Notes: generated from the sequence alone by a model not told the origin. 64,000 bases of DNA from Saliterribacillus persicus (GCF_003337485.1 NZ_QPJJ01000004.1:220605-284604); one strand, 5' to 3'. Positions 54,570 to 63,726 are shown, counted from the stretch's first letter. A program made the numbers and translations.

Positions 54570-54702
54570 CAAAGAGTCGCCTCTTTGTTTTGAGTAAAGG
54601 CTCTACAGCTGAGATGTTTCAGCTGGGAGGTATCCGCCGATCAAACTCGATACTCCTCCTCCTCGTCAGCTATTGTTTTGTCGGTTCAATAGCCCAGGCG
54701 CT
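54570..54702 (-). ncRNA. glmS ribozyme
   Basis: On the minus strand: the cleavage site A/GCGCC (between 54701 and 54700), TAGCTGACGAGGAGGAGGAG, TATCGAG, TCGGCGGATACCTCCCAGCTG, and a final pairing of ACAAAGAGGCGACTCTTTG. All core blocks of the GlcN6P-activated self-cleaving RNA are present. It lies about 120 bp upstream of glmS. Confidence 0.97.
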
Positions 54703-54935
54703 TTTTGTTACTTTAAATTCTCTTGCTAAGCTCCTTTCCATTTTTGAGTAAGTTATCAAAAAATAATAACTTCCCTTATTTTACTTTAGAATCCGCAGGC
54801 AAGCAATCCTAAAATAAAAATTTTCCTTACATGATATACATATTCGTTTTAATTTGTTCCTTTTTCGCCGTTTTTTTATAAAAAATAAGAAAGATGTTTA
54901 TTCTTTCAATAGTTGTAGAAAAATAAAAAGCGTAA

Positions 54936-54970
54936 AAGGGAATGGAGAATTCACAACCCTTACGCTTTTC
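54936..54970 (-). terminator. terminator of csp3 gene
   Basis: AAAAGCGTAAGGG / CCCTTTTACGCTTTT stem on the minus strand, 30 bp after the stop, running into a T-rich tract. Confidence 0.8.
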
Positions 54971-54998
54971 ATTTGAATTTTTAAGTTATTTTCTATTC

Positions 54999-55325
54999 TT
55001 AGGCAATTGATTTACATACTTCTGCACAATTAAAGCATGCATCCGCACATTTTTGACAATGGTCATGATCATGCTTGCGGCATTCTTCTCCGCATGCTTC
55101 ACAAATCGTAGCACAAACCCCTGCTAATTCTTTCGCAAATGGTGTATTTCGAACCAATGCCTGTTCTAAGTATGCACAAATATCTGCACATTCTCTATCT
55201 AACCTAATACAAGGTGCCATCATTTTTACGTCATCTTCTTGTAAACATGCATCATAACAATGATTACACGCCTCCATACATTCATGAAGTGCCTCTATTG
55301 CTTTTTGATACTTTTGGTGTGCCAT
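54999..55325 (-). CDS. csp3: cytosolic copper storage protein Csp3 (YhjQ-like)
   Basis: 108 residues with 16 cysteines spaced along four predicted helices (e.g. HECMEACNHCYDAC, CIRLDRECADIC, CATICEACGEEC, CQKCADACFNCAEVC) and an HDHDH segment. There is no signal peptide, so it is cytosolic. The pattern matches B. subtilis BsCsp3, a four-helix bundle that stores many Cu(I) ions. It may buffer copper brought in by the CopCD protein at 20.9-22.2 kb. Confidence 0.9.
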   Translation of the reverse strand: MAHQKYQKAIEALHECMEACNHCYDACLQEDDVKMMAPCIRLDRECADICAYLEQALVRNTPFAKELAGVCATICEACGEECRKHDHDHCQKCADACFNCAEVCKSIA

Positions 55326-55409
55326 TTAAAAAATGCCTCCTTTAAAGTTTTAAAAAGCTTTCATGTTTGTTTTACCCATTTATCTTTATATTAAACAAAA
55401 ATCACAAAA

Positions 55410-55441
55410 AAATAGAAGCAGCATCAAAAATCAATGCTACT
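55410..55441 (-). terminator. weak terminator after glmM
   Basis: AGTAGCAT / ATGCTGCT hairpin on the minus strand followed by TTTTTTT. Confidence 0.55.
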
Positions 55442-55452
55442 CCTCAAAAATT

Positions 55453-56799
55453 TTATTCAAGTCCCAGTACATTTTCAATTACTTGGACAACTTCATCTAC
55501 ATATTTATTACATTCCTCTAACGTTGGTGCTTCTACCATTACACGAACCAGTGGCTCTGTTCCGGATGGTCGAACTAACACACGACCTTCTGTACCCATT
55601 TCTTTTTCCACTTTATCAATGGACTCTTGAATCACTGGGTTAACCATTGCTTCATTTTTGTTGGTTACACGAACATTTTTCAAGACTTGTGGGAACTTTT
55701 CCATTTCACTTGCTAATTCGGATAATGGTCGGCCAGTTTCTTTCATAACGTTAACCAGTTGTAGCGCTGAAAGCATGCCATCACCAGTAGTATTATAGTC
55801 TAGAAAAATGATGTGACCTGATTGTTCACCACCAAGGTTATACCCACCCCTACGCATCTCTTCCATAACGTAACGGTCTCCGACAGCTGTTTTATTACTT
55901 TTCATTCCATGAGCTTCTAATGCTTTGTAAAAGCCGATATTACTCATTACGGTAGAAACAACCTCAGACTTGCGAAGCATTCCTTTCTCATTTAGATATT
56001 TAGCGATGATGAACATAATTTGATCACCATCCACTATATTTCCATTTTCATCTACAGCAATAAGTCGGTCTCCATCTCCGTCAAACGCTAAGCCAAGATC
56101 CGCTTCTTTTTCAACGACAAGGGCTTGTAATTTCTCAGGGTGTGTGGAACCCACACCATCATTTATATTCAATCCGTTTGGTGAAGATCCAATCGTTGAA
56201 ATATCCGCTTCTAAGTCCGCAAACAAATGAGATGCCAGTGCAGAAGTAGAACCATGCGCACTATCTAACGCCACGTGAATACCATCAAATTCATTATCAA
56301 CAGATTGTTTTAGGAATTGCAGATACTTTTGTCCACCTTCAAAATAATCTGTAATTTGTCCGATGTTTTCTCCAATTGGACGCGGTAGGTCGTCTTCCTC
56401 TGAGTCAATTAATGCTTCTATTTCTGCTTCTTGTGCATCCGATAGTTTAAAACCATCTGAACCAAAAAATTTAATGCCATTATCTTCTACTGGATTATGA
56501 GAGGCAGAAATCATAACCCCTGCTTGAGCACTCATTGCTTTTGATAAATAAGCAACGCCTGGTGTAGAGATAACGCCTAAGCGCATTACTTCTGCACCAA
56601 TTGAGAGTAATCCTGCTGCAAGCGCACCTTCTAACATGTTACCAGATATCCGTGTATCTCTACCTACTAATATTTTTGGACGCTCTGCTTCTTTTGTTAG
56701 CACATAGCCACCAAAACGACCTAATTTAAAAGCAAACTCTGGTGTTAAATCTTTATTCGCTATTCCTCGGACACCGTCTGTGCCAAAGTATTTACCCAT
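55453..56799 (-). CDS. glmM: phosphoglucosamine mutase
   Basis: 448 residues from ATG at 56799 (AGGAGAGATTG upstream). Converts GlcN6P to GlcN1P. Active-site Ser in [13 protein letters not shown] (about residue 100), metal site DGDGDRL (about 240-246), sugar loop GEQSGH (about 325-330), and C-terminal [12 protein letters not shown] phosphate site. Lies 58 bp after cdaR; GlmM is known to bind and inhibit CdaA. Confidence 0.98.
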   Translation of the reverse strand: MGKYFGTDGVRGIANKDLTPEFAFKLGRFGGYVLTKEAERPKILVGRDTRISGNMLEGALAAGLLSIGAEVMRLGVISTPGVAYLSKAMSAQAGVMISASHNPVEDNGIKFFGSDGFKLSDAQEAEIEALIDSEEDDLPRPIGENIGQITDYFEGGQKYLQFLKQSVDNEFDGIHVALDSAHGSTSALASHLFADLEADISTIGSSPNGLNINDGVGSTHPEKLQALVVEKEADLGLAFDGDGDRLIAVDENGNIVDGDQIMFIIAKYLNEKGMLRKSEVVSTVMSNIGFYKALEAHGMKSNKTAVGDRYVMEEMRRGGYNLGGEQSGHIIFLDYNTTGDGMLSALQLVNVMKETGRPLSELASEMEKFPQVLKNVRVTNKNEAMVNPVIQESIDKVEKEMGTEGRVLVRPSGTEPLVRVMVEAPTLEECNKYVDEVVQVIENVLGLE

Positions 56800-56857
56800 G
56801 CAACAATCTCTCCTTTTTTCATACATGAAGCTTTTCTATCTATATATTCATGCAACC

Positions 56858-58102
56858 CTATTCTTCTACTTGTATATTTACTTCTGGATATTCTAACTCC
56901 ACTTCTATACCTTCTGGTGCAGTAACCTCCACAGGCAACTCATATTCTCCAGCTTCACGTTCTCCAACTTCTACTAGTAATTCTATTGTTTCCAAATCTA
57001 GCTCATCTAATTCAGATTCATAGCCTCTTAATGTCATATTCATAGTACCCTCTGCTGGTTCCAGAAAAGTAATTTCCTGGGAAGCTTGTACATTATCCAT
57101 TTGAATATCCACATTTTCGACTTCACGCTCAATTTCTTGATCTAAGTCTATATTGACAGTAACCTGAGAAATATTTGACGTTCGTACTTCAGTTGGAATT
57201 TCCAAGTCAATCTCGATTGTGCCATCCTCTGAAAGTGTACTCAAATCGATTGGTTGCGTCAAGATTTGTTCTAAAGATCCTAGAAACTCTTCAGGTGCGA
57301 ATATCTCAACTTGCTCTGTTTCCAAGCTCATTTCATTAATTCGTGAACCTTCAGGGAGTTCTCCTTCTGTTTGAATCTCAATTGGGACTGTTTTGCTTGG
57401 ATTCTTAACGTCTACCGATACATCGATAGTTGGTGGATCCAAACGCACACTTAATTCATTCCCTTGATTATCATACACTTTTATTGGAACGTTATCTACT
57501 GTAAATGATTCACTCACATTAGTCACGTCAACAAATGCTTTTACAATAGAAATACGGTCTACAATACTCTTCGAACTCGTTATCGTAACCATTTCAGGGT
57601 CAGCAGTTACGTCCCCAAGCTCATATCCTGGTGTGATTTGCTCTCGATTGGTAAAGTCTATTGTAATTGGAAAATCTTTACTTGACCGTTCTTCTATCGT
57701 CACTTCTACTTCAACAGGCTCAATATAGACATTTATCCGATTGGAGATACCTGAATGTTCTAATGGAATAACATATGTACCAGGTTCTTTTCCTTCTAAA
57801 TCGGCATAAATATCAAAATTTCTTTGAAGCGCAGTGGAAGTTACCATACTAACTGAACCTTGTAAGGAAACAGTAACGGTTTCTGGCACACCACTCACCA
57901 CATATTTATCTTGGTCCATTTGAACACTTACAGGAACATCCTCTAACGTTTGCGTTTCATTTGATGTACCAAATGGTGAATCAAAGCCATCATCAGAGGA
58001 TTCATTTACCTTTTCATCAAAAGCAATGATCACAAAAATAAGCACGGCAAGAAGCAATGATACTACACGAATAACCCATAGTTTTTCTAGCCATTTATTC
58101 AT
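56858..58102 (-). CDS. cdaR: CdaA regulator, YbbR-repeat protein
   Basis: 414 residues from ATG at 58102 after GGAGGGGGAAAAAG. One N-terminal membrane helix (about 12-32), then four YbbR beta-rich repeats exposed outside, with high Glu/Val content. CdaR modulates the diadenylate cyclase CdaA. The ATG overlaps the cdaA stop (ATGA). Confidence 0.95.
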   Translation of the reverse strand: MNKWLEKLWVIRVVSLLLAVLIFVIIAFDEKVNESSDDGFDSPFGTSNETQTLEDVPVSVQMDQDKYVVSGVPETVTVSLQGSVSMVTSTALQRNFDIYADLEGKEPGTYVIPLEHSGISNRINVYIEPVEVEVTIEERSSKDFPITIDFTNREQITPGYELGDVTADPEMVTITSSKSIVDRISIVKAFVDVTNVSESFTVDNVPIKVYDNQGNELSVRLDPPTIDVSVDVKNPSKTVPIEIQTEGELPEGSRINEMSLETEQVEIFAPEEFLGSLEQILTQPIDLSTLSEDGTIEIDLEIPTEVRTSNISQVTVNIDLDQEIEREVENVDIQMDNVQASQEITFLEPAEGTMNMTLRGYESELDELDLETIELLVEVGEREAGEYELPVEVTAPEGIEVELEYPEVNIQVEE

Positions 58103-58917
58103 TTCTTTTTCCCCCTCCAATTCCATGCTTTATTCGTCGGGGTTCTAAACTTGCTAATTAACTCTATTTCAAGCATTTCTGAAAGTTTATCAATTGTTAA
58201 ATTACGATGCAATTCACCATTTTTTGCACAAGAAATCTGTCCCGTTTCTTCTGATACTGTTATCGTTAAAGAATCCGTCGCTTCTGATATCCCCATTGCT
58301 GCACGGTGCCTTGTCCCTAATTCTTTAGAAATAAAAGGACTTTCTGATAATGGCAAATAACATGCAGCAGCAACGATTTCATCTCTACTTATAATTACTG
58401 CTCCATCGTGTAAGGGTGTATTTGGAATAAAAATATTGGTAAGTAATTCATTCGTCAGCTTTCCATTCACCGGAATCCCTGTAGCCACATAATCCCCTAA
58501 CGCAGATTCTCGTTCTATTGTAATTAAAGCACCAATCCGTCGTTTAGCCATGTAGTTACAAGATTTCACAATTGCTTCAATTGCTTGATTTAAGGAATCT
58601 TCTTCAGAGGTTGAATTTCTCGAGAAAAAACTCCCTCTACCTAATTGTTCTAGCGCTCTTCTTAATTCAGGTTGGAACAAAATAATAATTCCAAGTGGAC
58701 CCCACATAATAACTTGCCAAATCAACATTCGTACAGTCATTAAATCAAGAATCACACTCAGTAAATATATCGCAATTACTACAAAAATCCCTTTTAATAG
58801 TTGAATCGCTTTTGTTCCTCTTATTAGCATTAATAATTTATATAATACATACCAGACAACCCCAATGTCCACGGTTATTCTGAGTATGCTTAGAAAATTC
58901 CAGTCCCATTCGAACAT
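58099..58917 (-). CDS. cdaA: diadenylate cyclase CdaA
   Basis: 272 residues: three membrane helices (about 10-80) and a DisA_N (DAC) domain with the catalytic NTPLHDGAVII (DGA motif, about residues 171-181) and GTRHRAAMGISE (RHR motif, about 202-213). Makes c-di-AMP from two ATP. First gene of cdaA-cdaR-glmM-glmS. Its product should be sensed by the ktrA riboswitch and KtrA in this window. Confidence 0.97.
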   Translation of the reverse strand: MFEWDWNFLSILRITVDIGVVWYVLYKLLMLIRGTKAIQLLKGIFVVIAIYLLSVILDLMTVRMLIWQVIMWGPLGIIILFQPELRRALEQLGRGSFFSRNSTSEEDSLNQAIEAIVKSCNYMAKRRIGALITIERESALGDYVATGIPVNGKLTNELLTNIFIPNTPLHDGAVIISRDEIVAAACYLPLSESPFISKELGTRHRAAMGISEATDSLTITVSEETGQISCAKNGELHRNLTIDKLSEMLEIELISKFRTPTNKAWNWRGKKK

Positions 58918-59029
58918 CTTAACACAACCTTTTATTCATTAAAATCTTATTTCTATAAGTTATGTAGTCATTTCTAATATTATAGCATAGATTTTAAGGA
59001 AGCAGGAATGGAAGGTCTTTTTTCCTAGT

Positions 59030-59060
59030 AAAAAGAGAGAGTATCCATACCCTCTCTTAA
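59030..59060 (-). terminator. terminator of Rieske oxidoreductase gene
   Basis: AGAGAGGGTA / TACTCTCTCT stem overlapping the stop codon, then TTTTT on the minus strand. Confidence 0.7.
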
Positions 59061-60574
59061 CTATCTGGATTTATTTTCGACAATGCTTTAGTCGCTGGCC
59101 CTTCGATTACTTCCCCATCATAATCAAAACGTGATCCATGACACGGGCAATCCCAGGTGTGTTCTGCATTATTCCAATTTAATTCACATCCCATATGGGT
59201 ACAGGTTGTATCAACAACATGAACAACTTCCTTATCATCTTTATAAACTCCCGCTCTCTTCCCTTCCATTCGAACCACTGCACCCTCATTTGCAACTAAG
59301 CTATCTATTTCTTTCTTTGGTTGTTCGAGCTTTCCTTTTACAAATTCCTTTGCAACCTCTGAGTTTTCTTTCGCAAAACTTTTCAGCTGGGTCTTCCCGA
59401 TTTCACGTGAGGGAGAATAGAGCTCTTCGAATGAATTTTCGTTACCTATGATTTGATCTGTGATTAATTTTGCTGCAATCGTACCATTTGTCATTCCCCA
59501 TTTTCGGTAGCCCGTCGCAACAAAGATTTCTTTATTTTTTTTTGTAATTGGTCCAATGTACGGGATACTATCTAACGTTATTAAATCTTGAGACGACCAT
59601 TTAAATTTTACGTTCGTGCTATTAAAATGTGTCTTGGCATATTCCTCAAGTTTCTGATATGCTTCGTCTGTCTTTTCTTTTTTCCCACTTTCATGTCCTT
59701 CACCTCCAATTAGGAGAAATGACTCACCATTTTCCAACGTATAATGTCTAATGGATCGCTTTGGATCCTCTGCGTTAATGTACATGCCATCTGATATAGT
59801 TCCTGGCGCTTCCACAGCAACTACATACGACCGCTCTGCATGTAACTTTGAAAAATACAATCCTTCAAAATCCTTAAATGGAAAATGAGTTGCTAAGACT
59901 ACGTAATTTGCTGAGAGTGTGTGCCCTTTTTCCGTAATAACTTTCGACACGTCTCCCTTTTTTATATCAACTGCCCTGGAATTCTCAAAAATAGGTGTTC
60001 CCTTACTTTTTAAATAGCTAAGCAAGGAGGTTAAATATTTTACAGGGTTAAATTGTGCTTGACCTTCCATTTTGATCGCAGTATTTACTGAAAAGGGTAA
60101 ATCAATATCTTTGGTTAACCCTCCATTTATTGCAAGTTTTTCATAGGCTTTCGCTTCTTCTTCAATTTTTTGCGTACCCTTTTTGGTATCACTAAATACA
60201 TAAGCTGCTTGTTTTTTAAAGGCACAAGATATATTCTCGTCCTGAATTATTTGTTCGATTAGTGCTAGTCCTTCTTGATTGGCCTGGTAATATTCCTTCG
60301 CCTTCTTTTCACCTACAGTTTCTATAAGCTGCGCGTAAATTAATCCATGCTGTGAAGTGATTTTAGCTGTAGTATAACCAGTAGTTCCTTCTATGACTTT
60401 CTTTCCTTCTAATAGCGCAACTCGATAGCCTTGTTTCACTAATAGATAAGCTGTAGTAATACCGGTAATGCCAGCACCAATAACTGCTATGTCAGTTTCT
60501 ATATCCTCTGTTAGCTCTGGGAATGTGTCTATCTTTACATCTTCTTTCCATATTGCCTGGGTTCTATTGCTCAT
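59057..60574 (-). CDS. FAD-dependent oxidoreductase with C-terminal Rieske domain (YhfW-like)
   Basis: 505 residues. DAO-type FAD domain with VIGAGITGITTAYLL (about residues 31-45) and VATGYRKWGMTNG. The C-terminal Rieske [2Fe-2S] domain (about 420-505) has CTHMGC and CPCHGSRFDYDG, i.e. the two Cys-x-His pairs plus linking Cys. Same architecture as B. subtilis YhfW; electron donor and substrate unknown. Single gene. Confidence 0.92.
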   Translation of the reverse strand: MSNRTQAIWKEDVKIDTFPELTEDIETDIAVIGAGITGITTAYLLVKQGYRVALLEGKKVIEGTTGYTTAKITSQHGLIYAQLIETVGEKKAKEYYQANQEGLALIEQIIQDENISCAFKKQAAYVFSDTKKGTQKIEEEAKAYEKLAINGGLTKDIDLPFSVNTAIKMEGQAQFNPVKYLTSLLSYLKSKGTPIFENSRAVDIKKGDVSKVITEKGHTLSANYVVLATHFPFKDFEGLYFSKLHAERSYVVAVEAPGTISDGMYINAEDPKRSIRHYTLENGESFLLIGGEGHESGKKEKTDEAYQKLEEYAKTHFNSTNVKFKWSSQDLITLDSIPYIGPITKKNKEIFVATGYRKWGMTNGTIAAKLITDQIIGNENSFEELYSPSREIGKTQLKSFAKENSEVAKEFVKGKLEQPKKEIDSLVANEGAVVRMEGKRAGVYKDDKEVVHVVDTTCTHMGCELNWNNAEHTWDCPCHGSRFDYDGEVIEGPATKALSKINPDS

Positions 60575-60626
60575 TTTTTTCCTCCTTTTTGCTTGTTTTA
60601 GCTATACCCTTTTTTCAAACTTAAAA

Positions 60627-60663
60627 AAACTACCATTAGAATTATGGCTGATCTGGTAGCTTT
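60627..60663 (-). terminator. orphan minus-strand terminator
   Basis: AGCTACCA / TGGTAG stem then TTTTTTT on the minus strand. It would end a transcript coming from the 60.7-61.1 kb region, where only a broken small ORF is seen. Confidence 0.65.
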
Positions 60664-60898
60664 TAGTATTCGTTATTTGCTTATTATTATTTCGATTTTT
60701 TAAAAGTATTAGGATTTAGCATCATTACGTATTCACTTCACCCATTTGTAGAGGTGAAATTAGTTTACCTACATCATCAGCATTTCTTTAAATATAAAAA
60801 AATACACCTTTTTTCCCTAACAGAATTTAATTCCACCGTCGTTTTAACTTTTTAAACAACTTTAAGGTTCTATTTCTATCTCGCTTAGTTGCTTGTCT

Positions 60899-61060
60899 CT
60901 AATTTCTATTTCTTGCTTTTTTCCCTACAACTATTTCAAAAATTATAAAAAAGATTATTCCTCAGATAAAAAAAGAAATGTCTCTTTGTATGAGTAAAAA
61001 ATAAAGAGAAATCATCAAAATAAGTGTTCTAATTACTTGCAAAATTTTATGGTTATCCAT
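60899..61060 (-). pseudogene. small two-helix membrane protein interrupted by TGA
   Basis: ATG at 61060 after AGGAGTGATTT opens a frame MDNHKILQVIRTLILMISLY..FFI, stopped by TGA at 60964-60962. The same frame then continues GIIFFIIFEIVVGKKARNRN to TAG. Reading through gives a sensible 53-residue protein with two helices; TGG (Trp) mutated to TGA would explain it. A 32-residue functional peptide is the alternative. Confidence 0.55.
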
Positions 61061-61199
61061 TTGTTAAATCACTCCTATGATTACACTAGTAAGAAAATGT
61101 ATATTTAACAAAATGTTAACATTGATTTTTAATCTTAGGCTAATAAATCGAACTTTTGGATTTACTGTCGTTTCCCGCGCAGGGTTAAGTCAATTAATA

Positions 61200-61232
61200 G
61201 AAAAAAGACTCTTCTATTATTAGAAGAGCCTT
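61200..61232 (-). terminator. terminator of sigW-rsiW operon
   Basis: GGCTCTTCTA / TAGAAGAGTC stem with a 4-nt loop followed by TTTTTT on the minus strand. Confidence 0.85.
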
Positions 61233-61237
61233 CTGAT

Positions 61238-61852
61238 TTATTTTGACGTCATATCAAATATACTGCGACTTATATCTTTTATATGGTACCAGAGCCATTC
61301 AAATATTTCATTCACTTGCTTTATTTCTCCAGAAATATTCCCAGTTGAGGCCATTAAATGATCCCCGTTAATGATCACAACATTTCCTTCTACTTCACCA
61401 TCAATCTTCAGGTTCCCATTCTTAACCACCAAATCACCGTCTACTCGTACCCCTTCAGGTACAATAACAGTGTCATCTTCCACAACCAAATTTTTGCCTT
61501 TTGGATAGCTTAATTGATGGTCTTGATCCCAAGCAGAATATACTCCTCCGAACATCATCACAAAGAAAATAGCAGCTGCCGTGAGAAGTGGATGCATTCG
61601 TAGCCACCTTTGTACACCAATTCGCTTTCTTTCTTTTGGTAGGTTATTCATTACTTGCGATGTGAAAGAAGAAGATGGCCGTAAATCACTATTTGCCTTA
61701 ACCAAAGAAATAGCGCGTTTTAGTTCATGAAAATGTTCCTGACATGCGGGACACGTTTGAAGATGTGACCTTAACGTTTGCTCATCTTTTTTTGTAATAT
61801 GACCATCAAGGTACTCATGCATTAAATCTGTTATCTGCTTATCACATTTCAT
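61238..61852 (-). CDS. rsiW: anti-sigma-W factor RsiW
   Basis: 204 residues from ATG at 61852 (AAGGGGTG upstream; nearby GTG/ATG also possible). N-terminal zinc-binding anti-sigma domain with HLQTCPAC (Hx3Cx2C, about residues 30-37), one membrane helix (about 84-104), and an extracellular domain. It holds SigW inactive until regulated proteolysis under envelope stress. Follows sigW by 14 bp. Confidence 0.95.
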   Translation of the reverse strand: MKCDKQITDLMHEYLDGHITKKDEQTLRSHLQTCPACQEHFHELKRAISLVKANSDLRPSSSFTSQVMNNLPKERKRIGVQRWLRMHPLLTAAAIFFVMMFGGVYSAWDQDHQLSYPKGKNLVVEDDTVIVPEGVRVDGDLVVKNGNLKIDGEVEGNVVIINGDHLMASTGNISGEIKQVNEIFEWLWYHIKDISRSIFDMTSK

Positions 61853-61866
61853 TATCATCACACCCC

Positions 61867-62436
61867 TTAAACATGACGAAGCCTTTTACGTAAAGCTTCT
61901 CTCCCTCTATGAATTCTAGTTTTAACAGTCCCAACCGGAATTTCCAAAATCTCACTTATCTCTATTAGGGAAAGTTCGTCTACAAATCGAAGCGCAATTA
62001 CACTACGATACTTTGCAGGCAGGTTCATAATCTCTTGCTGTATATACGACTGAATTTCAATACTTTCTACTTCTTCTTCCGGTAAAGCTTGGTCTGCTGG
62101 GATTTGCGCATATAAATCAAGTCCTTCAGTTCCTTGCACCTGCGCATCCAAATAAAAATCGGGCTTCTTTTTCCGAATGCGATCGATGGTTAGGTTCGTC
62201 GCAATTCGATAAAGCCAAGTAGAAAATTTTCGCTTATTATCGAAGGAGTGAATATTTACATAAGCACGAATAAATGCTTCCTGAGCAATATCTTCAGCTT
62301 CATGTCTATTGCCAATCATCCGAAAACAGATAGCAAACACTTTACTTTGATAAAAAAGGACAATTTCTTCAAAAGCAGCTTGATCGCCTTTTTTGACTAA
62401 TTTAATATATTCTTTTATTTTTGTCTCCATCATCAT
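61867..62436 (-). CDS. sigW: ECF sigma factor SigW
   Basis: 189 residues. Region 2 with FEEIVLFYQSKVFAICFRMI and EDIAQEAFIRAYVNIHSFD, and region 4 with LPAKYRSVIALRFVDELSL followed by IHRGREAL. It directs the detoxification and antimicrobial-resistance regulon. GGAGGTATTAG precedes the ATG at 62436, and a perfect SigW promoter upstream indicates autoregulation. Confidence 0.97.
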   Translation of the reverse strand: MMMETKIKEYIKLVKKGDQAAFEEIVLFYQSKVFAICFRMIGNRHEAEDIAQEAFIRAYVNIHSFDNKRKFSTWLYRIATNLTIDRIRKKKPDFYLDAQVQGTEGLDLYAQIPADQALPEEEVESIEIQSYIQQEIMNLPAKYRSVIALRFVDELSLIEISEILEIPVGTVKTRIHRGREALRKRLRHV

Positions 62437-62470
62437 CTAATACCTCCGCTACATATGCGGTCACTCCTAA

Positions 62471-62497
62471 TACGAATGAGGACAACATGAGGTTTCA
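62471..62497 (-). promoter_or_regulatory. SigW autoregulatory promoter
   Basis: Minus strand TGAAAC (62497-62492) and CGTA (62474-62471) with a 17-bp spacer, matching the SigW consensus fully; 35 bp before sigW. Confidence 0.85.
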
Positions 62498-62547
62498 TTT
62501 TTTTAATTATTTATTTAAAAACTTGTTTAATACTTTACTAAAATGGG

Positions 62548-62553
62548 TATAAT
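62548..62553 (+). promoter_or_regulatory. -10 element of spo0E-like gene
   Basis: TATAAT 37 bp before the start codon; the -35 element is not clear. Confidence 0.45.
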
Positions 62554-62589
62554 TCATTAATCATTATAGCAGTTTAGGAGGTGATTTGG

Positions 62590-62757
62590 ATGATGGATTT
62601 GAATATTTTAGAAAAAATTGAAATGCATAGAGAAAAGATGGTTCAATTGTCCTTTTCGTTACCACTAACTTCACCTGAGATGATTCGGTTATCTGCTGAA
62701 TTAGATGAATATCTTAATGAATATTCACAAACGTATATTAATAAAAGCAGTAGCTGA
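62590..62757 (+). CDS. Spo0E-like sporulation aspartyl-phosphate phosphatase
   Basis: 55 residues from ATG at 62590 after a perfect AGGAGGTGAT. The family shape is two short helices, EKIEMHREKMVQLS and PEMIRLSAELDEYLNEY. The SxxLDxxL motif is the Spo0A~P-contacting signature of Spo0E/YisI/YnzD, which dephosphorylate Spo0A~P and delay sporulation. Divergent from sigW. It is short but well supported by start site and terminator. Confidence 0.85.
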   Translation: MMDLNILEKIEMHREKMVQLSFSLPLTSPEMIRLSAELDEYLNEYSQTYINKSSS

Positions 62758-62810
62758 GCCCTTCTTTATATGATTTTCCCACTAGTATAAAACTATTTGT
62801 GCACAAAAAA

Positions 62811-62842
62811 ATTGAATAGGCTTCCTATTCAATGGTGTTTTT
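62811..62842. terminator. bidirectional terminator, spo0E-like gene and tRNA operon
   Basis: ATTGAATAGG / CCTATTCAAT perfect 10-bp stem with a 3-nt loop, T-rich on both strands. Confidence 0.85.
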
Positions 62843-62854
62843 ATTATATACGAT

Positions 62855-62930
62855 TGGTGGAGCCTAGCGGGATCGAACCGCTGACCTCCTGCGTGCAAAG
62901 CAGGCGCTCTCCCAGCTGAGCTAAGGCCCC
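62855..62930 (-). tRNA. tRNA-Ala (anticodon TGC)
   Basis: Full cloverleaf on the minus strand, GGGGCCT acceptor, anticodon loop CTTTGCA region, CCA encoded. Last gene of the tRNA array. Confidence 0.97.
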
Positions 62931-62952
62931 AAAATATGTATAAATTAAAAAA

Positions 62953-63025
62953 TGAGCCATGGAGGATTCGAACCTCCGACCCTCTGATTAAAAGTCAGAT
63001 GCTCTACCAACTGAGCTAATGGCTC
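62953..63025 (-). tRNA. tRNA-Lys (anticodon TTT)
   Basis: Minus-strand cloverleaf starting GAGCCATTAGCTCAG, loop CTTTTAA; CCA not encoded. Confidence 0.97.
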
Positions 63026-63032
63026 AACTTAT

Positions 63033-63107
63033 TGGCTGGGCTAGCTGGATTCGAACCAGCGCATGACGGTACCAAAAACCGTTGCCTTACCGCTTGGCTA
63101 TAGCCCA
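63033..63107 (-). tRNA. tRNA-Gln (anticodon TTG)
   Basis: Minus-strand cloverleaf starting TGGGCTATAGCCAAG, anticodon loop TTTTGGT; CCA encoded. Confidence 0.97.
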
Positions 63108-63158
63108 ATAAAAATAAGTGTACTTCTATAATCTATACACTTCGTTAAAAATTATACA

Positions 63159-63244
63159 TGGTGGAGGGAGTAGGACTCGAACCTACGAACCCGATGGGAG
63201 CGGATTTACAGTCCGCCGCGTTTGGCCAACTTCGCTATCCCTCC
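63159..63244 (-). tRNA. tRNA-Tyr (anticodon GTA)
   Basis: Minus-strand 86-nt class II tRNA with long variable arm, loop CTGTAAA; CCA encoded. Confidence 0.97.
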
Positions 63245-63265
63245 AAATATATATAAAACAAAAAC

Positions 63266-63341
<76 letters not shown>

Positions 63342-63346
63342 GAAAA

Positions 63347-63422
63347 TGGTGGAGGATGCAGGGCTCGAACCTGCGACCCCCTGCTTGTAAGGCAGGTGCT
63401 CTCCCAGCTGAGCTAATCCTCC
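63347..63422 (-). tRNA. tRNA-Val (anticodon TAC)
   Basis: Minus-strand cloverleaf starting GGAGGATTAGCTCAG, loop CTTACAA; CCA encoded. Confidence 0.97.
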
Positions 63423-63425
63423 AAA

Positions 63426-63500
63426 TGGTGACCCGTACGGGATTCGAACCCGTGATACCGCCGTGAAAGGGCGGTGTCTTAACCACTTGACCAACGGGCC
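63426..63500 (-). tRNA. tRNA-Glu (anticodon TTC)
   Basis: Minus-strand cloverleaf starting GGCCCGTTGGTCAAG, loop CTTTCAC; CCA encoded. Confidence 0.97.
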
Positions 63501-63526
63501 ATTTTCAAAAGTATTAATCTAGACAG

Positions 63527-63598
<72 letters not shown>

Positions 63599-63605
63599 AA
63601 ATAAA

Positions 63606-63680
63606 TGGCTCCACAGGTAGGATTCGAACCTACGACCGATCGGTTAACAGCCGATTGCTCTACCACTGAGCTACTGTGGA
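63606..63680 (-). tRNA. tRNA-Asn (anticodon GTT)
   Basis: Minus-strand cloverleaf starting TCCACAGTAGCTCAG, loop CTGTTAA; CCA encoded. First tRNA after the 5S gene. Confidence 0.97.
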
Positions 63681-63726
63681 ATAATTATTAATTGAGCTTG
63701 TCTATTTTTTAGTTGAAAAAATATTG

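Noticed and set aside
60700..60790. 12-codon minus-strand frame MMLNPNTFKKSK before the orphan terminator
   Set aside because: Too short to judge as coding; mentioned only because a terminator follows.
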